DNA of 12,800 nt from Actinomycetota bacterium (GCA_005793655.1 SXRC01000009.1:1-12800); one strand, 5' to 3'; shown: positions 1 to 6,255, counted from the stretch's first letter. Notes: generated from the letters alone by a model not told the origin. Made by a program: numbers and translations.

Positions 1-219
1 AACATATGAATCTTCAAATGAGTTGAAAATTCGCATGTAGTGGTATGCCGCAATGAATGTCACCATTGATGACATAACAAGGGCTGTGCGGTACTTAGGT
101 AGTACACGTGATTGTGAAACTAATGTGTAGATCGTGCAGGCAAGCATTGATACAAGTCCAAATGAAATGATGTTGTATACAAACCCGAACTGATCTGCAG
201 ATAGTGCGATTGAATTCAT
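1..219 (-). CDS. actR: Actinorhodopsin-type light-driven proton pump, N-terminal part (cut by window edge)
   Basis: The minus strand from an ATG at 219 stays open for 73 codons to the window edge. The translation begins MNSIALSADQFGFVYNIISF, has a hydrophobic helix A at about residues 13-35, a short polar turn (SQSRVLPKYR), and helix B at about 46-66 ending AAYHYMRIFNSF. The YHYxRI stretch in helix B is the hallmark of the xanthorhodopsin/actinorhodopsin branch. His60 matches the histidine that interacts with the Schiff-base counterion in proton-pumping rhodopsins. The counterion, donor and retinal-binding lysine (helices C and G) lie outside the window, so pumping is inferred from family. 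A good Shine-Dalgarno (GGAGG, complement of 229-233) sits 9 nt before the ATG. The protein would act in the cytoplasmic membrane, making proton-motive force from light. The gene diverges from murI. Another microbial rhodopsin subtype is possible but less likely. Confidence 0.87.
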   Translation of the reverse strand, partial: MNSIALSADQFGFVYNIISFGLVSMLACTIYTLVSQSRVLPKYRTALVMSSMVTFIAAYHYMRIFNSFEDSYV

Positions 220-245
220 CTAAATAAGCCTCCATAGGCATTTAG
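220..245 (-). promoter_or_regulatory. Hairpin enclosing the Shine-Dalgarno of the rhodopsin gene
   Basis: Directly before the rhodopsin ATG, the minus strand reads CTAAAT-GCCT-ATGG-AGGC-TT-ATTTAG. The 6-bp arms (240-245 with 220-225) and the 4-bp arms (236-239 with 228-231) are perfect, with only a 2-nt bulge (226-227) and a 4-nt loop (232-235). The GGAGG ribosome binding site lies in the loop and 3' arm, and the helix ends one base before the start codon. If it forms in mRNA it would hide the ribosome binding site, so translation could depend on temperature, a ligand or a competing structure. The pairing is seen directly; the regulatory role is inferred. Confidence 0.5.
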
Positions 246-308
246 GTTGCTCATGACCTTTTGGCCACAAGCCAGCACACATTTGTAGCCTCATATGCAG
301 GCGGCAAC
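246..308 (-). promoter_or_regulatory. Possible branched RNA leader of the rhodopsin gene
   Basis: On the minus strand, GTTGC (308-304) can pair with GCAAC (250-246). This would close a domain holding two hairpins: GCCT-GCATATG-AGGC (302-288) and an 8-bp stem TTGTGGCC-AAAA-GGTCATGA (270-251), which includes three G-U pairs. The domain abuts the ribosome-binding-site hairpin at 220-245. Both hairpins contain GCCT and AGGC arms that could swap partners, the kind of arrangement found in switching leaders. The pairs were found by eye with no energy calculation. I do not recognise a known riboswitch class. A TACAAA box at 287-282 could be a -10 element instead, in which case most of this would not be transcribed. 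Confidence 0.3.
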
Positions 309-479
309 TGTGCGCTTAGGTCTAAGGGTGGTGGTTACTGACCAGTGGAGCAAGTGATTTCACCCTGATTTCTCCTTAAATCTTAAGTAATTTCCATGGC
401 AAATAGGGGTAAATCGGACATATATTGCTGGTTTAGCCAAGGCGACCCACACCTATATATGCCATTTACACTTACTCAA
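309..479. other. Rest of the divergent spacer between the rhodopsin gene and murI
   Basis: The spacer separates two divergent genes, so promoters for both should lie in it or in 246-308. No convincing -35/-10 pair was found on either strand. A TATATAT box at 454-460 could be a -10 for murI giving a very short leader; the hexamer upstream at 432-437 (TTTAGC) is a poor -35. An ATG at 396 opens a frame that reads into murI, but the residues it adds do not look like MurI and it has no ribosome binding site. No repeat or terminator was recognised. Confidence 0.4.
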
Positions 480-1292
480 ATGGCCATCTCCACTCAAACA
501 AATAAGAGCGCCCCAATTGGCATCTTTGATTCCGGGGTTGGTGGGTTGACGGTTGCTAGGGCGATTATTGACCAGCTGCCAGGGGAATCAATTCTTTATC
601 TGGGCGATACCGCCCGTGGTCCTTATGGCAGCCGATCATTAGCCGAGGTTCGAAGCTACGCCCTGGAGATTATGGACCAATTACTTGCCGCCGAGGTTAA
701 GGCAATTGTGATTGCGTGCAACACTGCAAGTGCTGCGATGCTGCGAGATGCCAGAGAGCGTTATCAAATCCCAGTAATTGAGGTTATTCAACCTGCAGTA
801 AGGCGAGCAGTCTCTGCAACCCGCAGTGGAAAAATCGGCGTGATTGGCACCAGCGCAACTATTGAATCAAAAGCTTACTTAGATGCCTTTGCGGCAGCGC
901 CACAATTATCAATTACCTCAAAAGCCTGCCCATTGTTTGTGGAGTATGTCGAATCTGGAAAAACTTCAGGCGATGAGATAACTAAAATTGCCCAAGATTA
1001 TTTAAGTGCGATGAAGCAGGCGCAGATTGATACCTTGGTTTTAGGCTGTACTCATTACCCACTACTTACCGGTGTCATCTCTTATGTAATGGGAAATGAT
1101 GTAACGCTAGTTTCTAGTGCGGAGGAGACCGCCAAAGATCTCTATCGCACCTTGGTGGAGGCAGGATTGTTAAATGATCAGGTAGGAAAGGTGAGCCATA
1201 GATTTGTTGCTACCGCAGATCCCGATAAGTTTGCCACCTTGGCTAAAAGATTTTTAGGTCCTGAGGTCTTAGCGGTGTCTAATAAGATCTAG
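480..1292 (+). CDS. murI: Glutamate racemase
   Basis: Interconverts L- and D-glutamate in the cytoplasm, supplying D-Glu for the peptidoglycan stem peptide. Counting from the ATG at 480 (270 aa, the usual family length), the N-terminal IGIFDSGVGG motif spans residues 13-22 with Asp17 and Ser18. The first catalytic cysteine is Cys80 in ACNTASA and the second is Cys190 in GCTHYP, so both acid/base thiols are present. The same frame is open back to an ATG at 396, adding 28 residues. I reject that start because the added stretch precedes the point where family members begin and is not MurI-like. Neither ATG has a clear Shine-Dalgarno, so a leaderless or very short leader is possible. rph follows after 61 nt. 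In Mycobacterium a metallo-beta-lactamase-fold gene lies between murI and rph; here it is missing. Confidence 0.93.
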   Translation: MAISTQTNKSAPIGIFDSGVGGLTVARAIIDQLPGESILYLGDTARGPYGSRSLAEVRSYALEIMDQLLAAEVKAIVIACNTASAAMLRDARERYQIPVIEVIQPAVRRAVSATRSGKIGVIGTSATIESKAYLDAFAAAPQLSITSKACPLFVEYVESGKTSGDEITKIAQDYLSAMKQAQIDTLVLGCTHYPLLTGVISYVMGNDVTLVSSAEETAKDLYRTLVEAGLLNDQVGKVSHRFVATADPDKFATLAKRFLGPEVLAVSNKI

Positions 1293-1340
1293 CTAAGATC
1301 AAATTAATACCAAGTGCCACATTATTAATGATTAGAGATA

Positions 1341-1350
1341 AAAGGAGGAG
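1341..1350 (+). promoter_or_regulatory. Strong ribosome binding site fixing the GTG start of rph
   Basis: AAAGGAGGAG is an almost ideal anti-16S match. Its GGAGG core ends 5 nt before the GTG at 1354. It is the strongest ribosome binding site in the window and supports the non-ATG start. Confidence 0.8.
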
Positions 1351-1353
1351 TAA

Positions 1354-2076
1354 GTGAGTAGAGCCGATGGTAGGAGCAATGATCAATTGCGCTCTATTAA
1401 ATTTACCCGTAACTGGCTCAATAATGCTGAAGGATCGGTATTAGTTGAGTTTGGCAATACCCGCGTGCTTTGTGTTGCATCCTTTACACCAGGTGTGCCG
1501 CGGTGGTTGGTAGGAAAGGGTGAAGGTTGGGTAACAAGTGAGTATGCGATGTTGCCAAGAGCCACCCACACTAGATCAGAGCGGGAGAGTGTTAAAGGAA
1601 AATTAGGGGGCAGGACGCAGGAGATCTCAAGATTAGTTGGCAGATCACTTCGCGGAGTAGTTGATATGAAAGCTTTAGGTGAGAACACAATTGTGATTGA
1701 TTGCGATGTGTTGCAGGCAGATGGTGGCACGCGCACTGCAGCAATTACTGGTGCATATGTGGCGCTGGCAGATGCCATTAATTGGGCCAAGGCAAAGAAT
1801 CATATTGGTAGCGGGGTTAACCCAATCATCCAATCAGTAGCAGCCGTATCAGTTGGTCTCATCAATGGTGTGGCAGTTTTAGATCTTTGTTATGAAGAGG
1901 ATGTGAGTGCGCAAACTGACATGAATATTGTTTGTACCGGTGATGGTAATTTTATTGAAGTACAAGGCACTGCCGAGGGCAAACCATTTGATCGCACCCT
2001 GCTTGATCAATTACTAGATTTAGGTGCTAAAGGATGCGCACAACTAACAAAATTACAAGCACAAGCCTTAAGCTAG
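1354..2076 (+). CDS. rph: Ribonuclease PH
   Basis: Phosphate-dependent 3'-to-5' exoribonuclease that trims tRNA 3' ends; family members form a cytoplasmic hexameric ring. The GTG-started 240-aa product has the normal length. Recognisable blocks are RADGR (3-7), LPRATHTR (67-74), the basic segment GGRTQEISRLVGRSLR (85-100) with Arg87 matching the oligomer- and RNA-contact arginine, and DGGTRTAA (123-130) with the phosphate-binding Arg127. Asp183 and Asp189 in EEDVSAQTDMN are the conserved metal/catalytic aspartates. No insertion or truncation is seen. It lies between murI and rdgB, with an 18-nt gap to rdgB, so the three are probably one transcript. The pairing of rph with rdgB is common in bacteria, including actinobacteria. 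The start is supported by the strong ribosome binding site at 1341-1350. Confidence 0.95.
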   Translation: MSRADGRSNDQLRSIKFTRNWLNNAEGSVLVEFGNTRVLCVASFTPGVPRWLVGKGEGWVTSEYAMLPRATHTRSERESVKGKLGGRTQEISRLVGRSLRGVVDMKALGENTIVIDCDVLQADGGTRTAAITGAYVALADAINWAKAKNHIGSGVNPIIQSVAAVSVGLINGVAVLDLCYEEDVSAQTDMNIVCTGDGNFIEVQGTAEGKPFDRTLLDQLLDLGAKGCAQLTKLQAQALS

Positions 2077-2094
2077 TAATTTTTCTAGCCGCTT

Positions 2095-2721
2095 ATGCGT
2101 AAGATAGTTTTGGCAACAAAAAATACTGGCAAAATCACTGAATTCAAGCGGTTATTAGATGAGCATGCAAAAGATATTGCAGTCTTAGGTTTAAATGATT
2201 TTCCAGATATGCCAGATGTGGTTGAGAGCAGAAAAAGTTTAAGTGAGAATGCCAGATTAAAGGCCAAGGAGATCTCAGATTTCACCCACCTGCCAGCCCT
2301 AGCTGATGACAGTGGCTTATTTATCGATGCGTTAAACGGTGACCCAGGTATTTACTCAGCCCGATGGGGTGGTTATTTGGGTGAAGATAGCACTCAACGT
2401 GATTTGGTCAATATAAATAAAATTTTAGAGCAACTTAAAACAGTGGCTAAAGATAAGCGAGGTGCCCAGTTCAAAGCGGTAGTAGCTTTATATAAGCCGA
2501 ATCCAACCGGGCCAGCCACACAAAAAGAGTTTGAAGGGATTTTGCCTGGTGAGATTGTTTTTAAACCAATCGGAAATAGTGGTTTTGGTTATGATCCAAT
2601 ATTTATGCCCTCCGGTTTTACTCAGAGCCTGGCAGAACTTTCACCTAGGGTGAAGGATGAGGTTAGTCATCGGGGCATTGCACTGCGCATAATGGCGCCT
2701 TTTTTGCTGGCAAATCTGTAA
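2095..2721 (+). CDS. rdgB: Non-canonical purine NTP pyrophosphatase (RdgB/HAM1)
   Basis: Hydrolyses ITP, dITP and XTP to the monophosphate plus pyrophosphate, keeping deaminated purines out of nucleic acids. The 208-aa product is slightly longer than the usual 190-205. It begins with the nucleotide-binding ATKNTGKITEF (7-17) and continues with SENARLKAKE (50-59), ALADDSGLFIDAL (68-80) carrying catalytic Asp72, GIYSARW (85-91), GFGYDPIF (163-170) and the purine-specificity motif SHRG (191-194). Every family motif is present. The ATG lies 18 nt after rph with no clear Shine-Dalgarno, so translation may be coupled to rph. Downstream, 136 nt separate it from the next gene. Confidence 0.95.
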   Translation: MRKIVLATKNTGKITEFKRLLDEHAKDIAVLGLNDFPDMPDVVESRKSLSENARLKAKEISDFTHLPALADDSGLFIDALNGDPGIYSARWGGYLGEDSTQRDLVNINKILEQLKTVAKDKRGAQFKAVVALYKPNPTGPATQKEFEGILPGEIVFKPIGNSGFGYDPIFMPSGFTQSLAELSPRVKDEVSHRGIALRIMAPFLLANL

Positions 2722-2814
2722 TAGAACTGCATATTCACTTAGGCTCAAGTAGATATTTACTGTTGTATCCTTATCTCATCCTCCCCTAAGGAAATCTCAA
2801 CTATTCTTACCCTG

Positions 2815-2840
2815 CTGATAAATATTTTTATCAGTACTGA
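2815..2840 (+). promoter_or_regulatory. Overlapping palindromes upstream of the Lys-rich membrane protein gene
   Basis: CTGATAAA (2815-2822) and TTTATCAG (2827-2834) form perfect 8-bp arms around TATT. They overlap the 10-bp palindrome TCAGTACTGA (2831-2840), so the two hairpins compete for the shared TCAG. There is no T-run after them, and the ribosome binding site AAGGAG (2846-2851) follows within 6 nt. An operator or leader structure fits better than a terminator. The remainder of the 2722-2857 spacer shows no clear promoter. Confidence 0.4.
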
Positions 2841-2857
2841 TCAATAAGGAGTTTTAA

Positions 2858-3568
2858 GTGGCCGCAAAGAAAAAGGCAGCGAAGAAATCTGCTGCAAAGA
2901 GAAGTTCAGCAAAACGCATTGTGAAAAAAAGTGCTAAGCGCACGACCACAAAGCGTAAGGTAAAAAAGCGCGCTAAGAAATCTAGTAAATCTTCGGTTCG
3001 CTACTCAATTCCAACGGTTCCAATAAGTGGATCATCTAGAACATCTATCTCAACTACACCAAAGCCTTCATCAGGAGTTTCCTACAAGCCTAAATCAACT
3101 GCAAGTAGTGACTCCTCCTCATCTAGAGGAATTATTATTGCTGTTGTAGTGGGTATTTTAATTCTGGCAGTAGCAGTGATTTCTAAGAATTCATCCTCTG
3201 ATTCTGCAACTGTTACACCAACTCCAGCAGCTTCAGAATCTGCTGAACCAACAACTGAGCCAAGTTCAGCACCAATTGGTGCGTATGAAGCGCCAGTCGG
3301 AATCGTCTCTTTGTACAACGATGGTGGTGCAACTGTTAATTGGAAGACTCCTGCAGCATCTGAAGGAATCACTGGTTACAACGTTGAGCTGCGCACAAAT
3401 GGTGTTGGTGAGTGGAAATTAGTTGCCACTGTTCCAGCAACACAGTTAAAGCAACAAATTACCAAAAATGATGAAACTGGTTGGGTTCAGGTAAGAGTAT
3501 CCACAGTTTACTCGGATGGTGAAGTAGTTGCCGGAAAAGTTCACGGATTGCCAGGCAGCTGGTCCTAA
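2858..3568 (+). CDS. Single-pass membrane protein with histone-like basic N-terminus and FnIII-like C-terminus
   Basis: The function is not known. The 236-aa product starts at GTG with a good ribosome binding site (AAGGAG, 6 nt upstream). Residues 1-48 hold 23 Lys/Arg and no acidic residue, in AAKK/AAKR-type repeats like the C-terminal tails of actinobacterial HupB and H1-like proteins. Residues 49-90 are Ser/Thr/Pro-rich linker. Residues 91-108 (GIIIAVVVGILILAVAVI) form the only membrane helix. Residues 110-143 are a Ser/Pro/Glu/Thr-rich linker, and about 144-230 look like one fibronectin type III domain (NWKTP, GYNVELRT, VQVRVST). There is no signal peptide. The positive-inside rule places the basic tail in the cytoplasm and FnIII outside. 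Tethering of nucleic acid, ribosomes or acidic polymer to the membrane is possible but inferred. The gene ends at a strong terminator. Confidence 0.85.
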   Translation: MAAKKKAAKKSAAKRSSAKRIVKKSAKRTTTKRKVKKRAKKSSKSSVRYSIPTVPISGSSRTSISTTPKPSSGVSYKPKSTASSDSSSSRGIIIAVVVGILILAVAVISKNSSSDSATVTPTPAASESAEPTTEPSSAPIGAYEAPVGIVSLYNDGGATVNWKTPAASEGITGYNVELRTNGVGEWKLVATVPATQLKQQITKNDETGWVQVRVSTVYSDGEVVAGKVHGLPGSWS

Positions 3569-3579
3569 TCTAAATACTG

Positions 3580-3612
3580 AAATGGCCCTTAAGAAAATTA
3601 AGGGCCATTTTT
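3580..3612 (+). terminator. Intrinsic terminator between convergent genes
   Basis: A perfect 13-bp stem (3580-3592 with 3598-3610) with a GAAAA loop contains the G/C core GGCCC. It runs into TTTTTATTTT on the plus strand. It lies 11 nt after the plus-strand stop codon and 14 nt from the stop of the convergent acyltransferase gene, so it probably serves the plus strand mainly. On the minus strand the trailing bases are less T-rich, but the hairpin could still stop that transcript. Confidence 0.9.
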
Positions 3613-3624
3613 ATTTTCTAAATC

Positions 3625-5400
3625 TTATGCTGGTGTTTTGGTAAAGACGCTCAAAACTAAATCAACATAAACATCAGAGCCAGTTGGGCTTAAGTGAACA
3701 CCATCAGGAGCAAATAATTCTGGTCGACCTTTCGAAATTCGATCCCAATCCACTAATTTTACATTTGGATATCGCGCAGAAACTTTTGAAATTATTTCAT
3801 TGTTTGCATCTTTCCATGTTCTTGGAACTGCGGTATTCACCACAATAATTTGTGGTTGATTTTTTATAGTCTCAAAAATATCAATTACGGTTTGTTCAGA
3901 TAAAGCGTTGTTGTTACCCAAATTAAATATCACAGGTGAGGATGGGACTGAGCTTTGATCTACTCGCATTACTGCTAGCAATTCTGGTGCTTGCCTGCCA
4001 ACCCTGGCGTTAATTAGTGAGATGTGTTCCTTGCTCTCTAGCTTGCTTCTAATTCCCAAAATAACACTGTCACCAGTCACCCAAAGCCCAGTTGTACTAC
4101 CCAAATCCTGTTGATTTGGTGCAATCGGAGCGATCTCTTCAAGTACTTGATTGGAAATTTGATCAGATTGATTTATTGCTTGAACTGAAATAACAGAGGT
4201 AATGGCAAGTACTGTGATTACAGAGGTGAGAAGTGATAATTGTTGGCGGAGTTTTACTTTTGCAGAGCGGTATTTCATTCCTCGAAACCAGTTTTGTACC
4301 GCACCTTGTCTAAATGGAATTTCAACCCAACGAAGTGAAATATCAGCAAGTGCAAGCACCAATAACACTCGTGCTAGATAAAGCGCCCAGGTTTGACCAG
4401 ATAAATCAACTGAAGGTCTAGTCACTTGGAATATTACCCAGTGCCAAATATAGATTCCATAGCTCCGTTGGCCAACCCAGCGAAACGGGGCGGTGCTGAT
4501 TATCGGAGCAAATCTTGAGGCTGGATGCACTAGTGAAATAATTACTAAGCAACCAAATATGCCAGCTAATGGGAAAGCGATTCGGTAAAGATTTGCATTT
4601 GATTGATCAATAAATAAAAAGACTGAAATTAATCCCAGTAAGCCAACTATTCCGATTCCATCAATTACATCTTGAGCACGTTTTGTTATTGCAGCGCTAA
4701 GGTTTTGTGGAATCCAAGAAACAGCTAGCGCTGAACCAAGAAATAACCCAAGTGAGTGAGTGTCAGTGCCGAAGTAAATATGACTAATTTGTTTAGCGTT
4801 TGCTTGATCAAGGCTGAGAGAGACAACAAATAGAGTAATGCCTGAAATTATTGCAATTGCCAATGCAATTCTTGCGACATTTTTCTTTCCAAAATACTTC
4901 AAGACAGTTAATAAAATAATTGGCCAGATCAGATAAAACTGTAATTCAACGGCCAGGGACCAAGTGTGTTGCAGCAAGGGTGGGCGCCCTATTGTTTCAA
5001 AGTAATCCTGATTTCTTGCAACTAGATACCAATTTATGCTGCCAGTGAGTGCGTATGGTAAATCGGTTAAGAAACGCTTAATTGCCTCAGGCGCCCAAAC
5101 CCCAATAAAGATAATTGTACAAATCACCATAAAAATAAAACCAGGATAAATTCGCCGCAATCTTGCTGCATAGAAGGCTCTGAGGTCTAACGCACTTGAT
5201 TGATTAATTGAATCGAGAATTAGTCTGGTAATTACATAGCCAGAAATAACAAAGAATAAATCAACACCTAAAAAACCACCTGGAATCCAAGAGATTCCCA
5301 AGTGATATAAAACGACAGCAGCCACAGCAATGGCACGTAAACCATCGATTGATGAAATACGACGAACGCCAACCTTGCCACTGACTTGTTTTGTGTCCAC
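3625..5400 (-). CDS. Membrane acyltransferase (family 3, OafA-like) fused to a C-terminal SGNH domain
   Basis: Predicted to move an acyl group, probably acetyl, from the cytoplasm onto a cell-surface glycan. The exact substrate is unknown. The 591-aa product has an N-terminal acyltransferase-3 domain (about 15-365) with many membrane helices. Its markers are DGLRAIAVAAVVLYH (19-33) ending in the conserved His33, GGFLGVDLFFVISGY (41-55), RRIYPGF (82-88), HTWSLAVELQFY (145-156) and YGIYIWH (314-320). A further helix (about 388-408) leads to an extracytoplasmic SGNH domain: block I GDS with Ser445, block III GNN (495-497) and block V DGVHLS with Asp566 and His569. All catalytic SGNH positions are present. 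The start is GTG (5400-5398) with only a weak ribosome binding site. No glycan-synthesis genes are nearby, so context does not name the target. It may be co-transcribed with the coiled-coil gene 51 nt upstream. Confidence 0.9.
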   Translation of the reverse strand: MDTKQVSGKVGVRRISSIDGLRAIAVAAVVLYHLGISWIPGGFLGVDLFFVISGYVITRLILDSINQSSALDLRAFYAARLRRIYPGFIFMVICTIIFIGVWAPEAIKRFLTDLPYALTGSINWYLVARNQDYFETIGRPPLLQHTWSLAVELQFYLIWPIILLTVLKYFGKKNVARIALAIAIISGITLFVVSLSLDQANAKQISHIYFGTDTHSLGLFLGSALAVSWIPQNLSAAITKRAQDVIDGIGIVGLLGLISVFLFIDQSNANLYRIAFPLAGIFGCLVIISLVHPASRFAPIISTAPFRWVGQRSYGIYIWHWVIFQVTRPSVDLSGQTWALYLARVLLVLALADISLRWVEIPFRQGAVQNWFRGMKYRSAKVKLRQQLSLLTSVITVLAITSVISVQAINQSDQISNQVLEEIAPIAPNQQDLGSTTGLWVTGDSVILGIRSKLESKEHISLINARVGRQAPELLAVMRVDQSSVPSSPVIFNLGNNNALSEQTVIDIFETIKNQPQIIVVNTAVPRTWKDANNEIISKVSARYPNVKLVDWDRISKGRPELFAPDGVHLSPTGSDVYVDLVLSVFTKTPA

Positions 5401-5432
5401 TCAATTATCCAATGCTAAGAAGTTAAGCATGG

Positions 5433-5453
5433 CTAACTCCAAATTTAGGAGTT
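5433..5453 (-). repeat. Inverted repeat at the end of the coiled-coil gene
   Basis: TAACTCC (5433-5439) and GGAGTTA (5447-5453) are perfect 7-bp arms around a 7-nt A/T loop. The stem includes the TAA stop (5454-5452) of the coiled-coil gene. No T-run follows on the minus strand, so it is at best a weak terminator or an mRNA 3'-end stabiliser before the acyltransferase gene. Confidence 0.35.
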
Positions 5454-6255
5454 ATTTCTTTTTCTTTTTGCCAGCACTATTTTTGGCATTTATCACTTTT
5501 TGTTTTCTAGCAGCAGCAGCGGCAGCTTTCTTACCCGCTCCGGCAACGAAAGTCTTGTTAGTTGGCCTATTCTCAGAATCCAAATTTGCGTACATATCAT
5601 CTTGTAATTGTGATAGACGATCAAAGGCGTGCTTCAACTTCTGTCGTGATTCTTGAATTGCATTCTCAGCCGCATTTAAAGATGCATTCTGAGATCGGTG
5701 AAGCCGCTCTGCTTCAGATATTGCTGAAGATAACCAGGAGCGGTAATCAAGAATACTCTTACTCGCATCGGTAATTAACTTTTGTGCCTCACGCTTTCCT
5801 GCAGCGGTTAGCGCATTGGCATCACGTGTTGACCTATTAAGGATTTGATCTGCCTCACCTTCAGCAGCAATTACCAGATCGGCAGCATCACCTTCAGCAG
5901 CAGTAATATATTTACGGCCTCGAGATTCTGCTGATGAAAGAATGCTTTTAGCTTTAGATTCAGCGGCTTCAAGTTTTTCTTTAGTACTCCGATTTGTTTC
6001 ACTAACTATTTTTTGTGCCGAAGCATTAGCCCTTGCTTCTCGTTGTTGCGCAGATTTGATCATTGCCATAGCAGTTTCAGTTGCCAAAATTTCAAACTCT
6101 TCGCGACTTAATCCGGTGATATCACGACGTGAGCGCAGATCATTTAATTGATTTTCAAGTTCACGAATGCGCTCTAGCGCATTTTGTGCGGGCGCAGGCT
6201 TTCCTTCTTCCTCGCTCTTAAATCCAACCCAACTAAGTAGTTTCTTTTCAGCCAT
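5452..6255 (-). CDS. Coiled-coil protein with 11-residue repeats and Lys-rich C-terminal tail (DivIVA-like architecture)
   Basis: The exact function is not recognised. The 267-aa product starts at the ATG at 6255, with GGGGAGG ending 8 nt upstream. A longer frame reaches 6321 but only reads through the 3' end of the tRNA gene. There is no signal peptide or membrane helix. Residues 24-45 are a short helix (ALERIRELENQLNDL), and about 50-225 are a long Ala/Glu/Lys-rich coiled coil. Residues 81-168 fall into eight 11-residue units with hydrophobics at positions 3-4 and a small residue at 11, for example RKYITAAEGDA then ADLVIAAEGEA. From 226 the chain is hydrophilic, ending in a poly-Ala/Lys tail with five terminal lysines. 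The plan resembles actinobacterial DivIVA-like scaffolds or ATP-synthase b-type stalks, but the membrane-binding N-terminus of classical DivIVA is not evident. A role in polar growth or division is inferred only. Confidence 0.85.
   Translation of the reverse strand: MAEKKLLSWVGFKSEEEGKPAPAQNALERIRELENQLNDLRSRRDITGLSREEFEILATETAMAMIKSAQQREARANASAQKIVSETNRSTKEKLEAAESKAKSILSSAESRGRKYITAAEGDAADLVIAAEGEADQILNRSTRDANALTAAGKREAQKLITDASKSILDYRSWLSSAISEAERLHRSQNASLNAAENAIQESRQKLKHAFDRLSQLQDDMYANLDSENRPTNKTFVAGAGKKAAAAAARKQKVINAKNSAGKKKKK
5752..6015 (-). repeat. Hendecad repeat region of the coiled-coil gene
   Basis: These bases encode residues 81-168, eight consecutive 11-residue units. At DNA level the 15-bp word TCACCTTCAGCAGCA occurs at 5855-5869 and again at 5888-5902, exactly 33 nt (one unit) apart. 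This fits growth by in-frame duplication. Confidence 0.65.

Noticed and set aside
374..386. CTTAA-ATC-TTAAG inverted repeat in the rhodopsin/murI spacer
   Set aside because: The arms are only 5 bp of A/T-rich sequence with a 3-nt loop, which is expected by chance in such DNA.
396..479. N-terminal extension of MurI from the ATG at 396
   Set aside because: The 28 residues are not MurI-like and have no ribosome binding site; the ATG at 480 gives the normal length.
1383..1790. Minus-strand open frame of 135 codons
   Set aside because: It is wholly antisense to rph, whose motifs are all intact.
2685..2705. GCGC-ATAATG-GCGC followed by a run of Ts near the end of rdgB
   Set aside because: The stem is only 4 bp and lies within the coding sequence, so evidence for a terminator is too weak.
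5330..5656. Plus-strand open frame of 108 codons across the start of the acyltransferase gene and end of the coiled-coil gene
   Set aside because: It lies antisense to two well-supported genes, and its Phe/Ala-rich protein is a mirror of their Lys/Ala codons.
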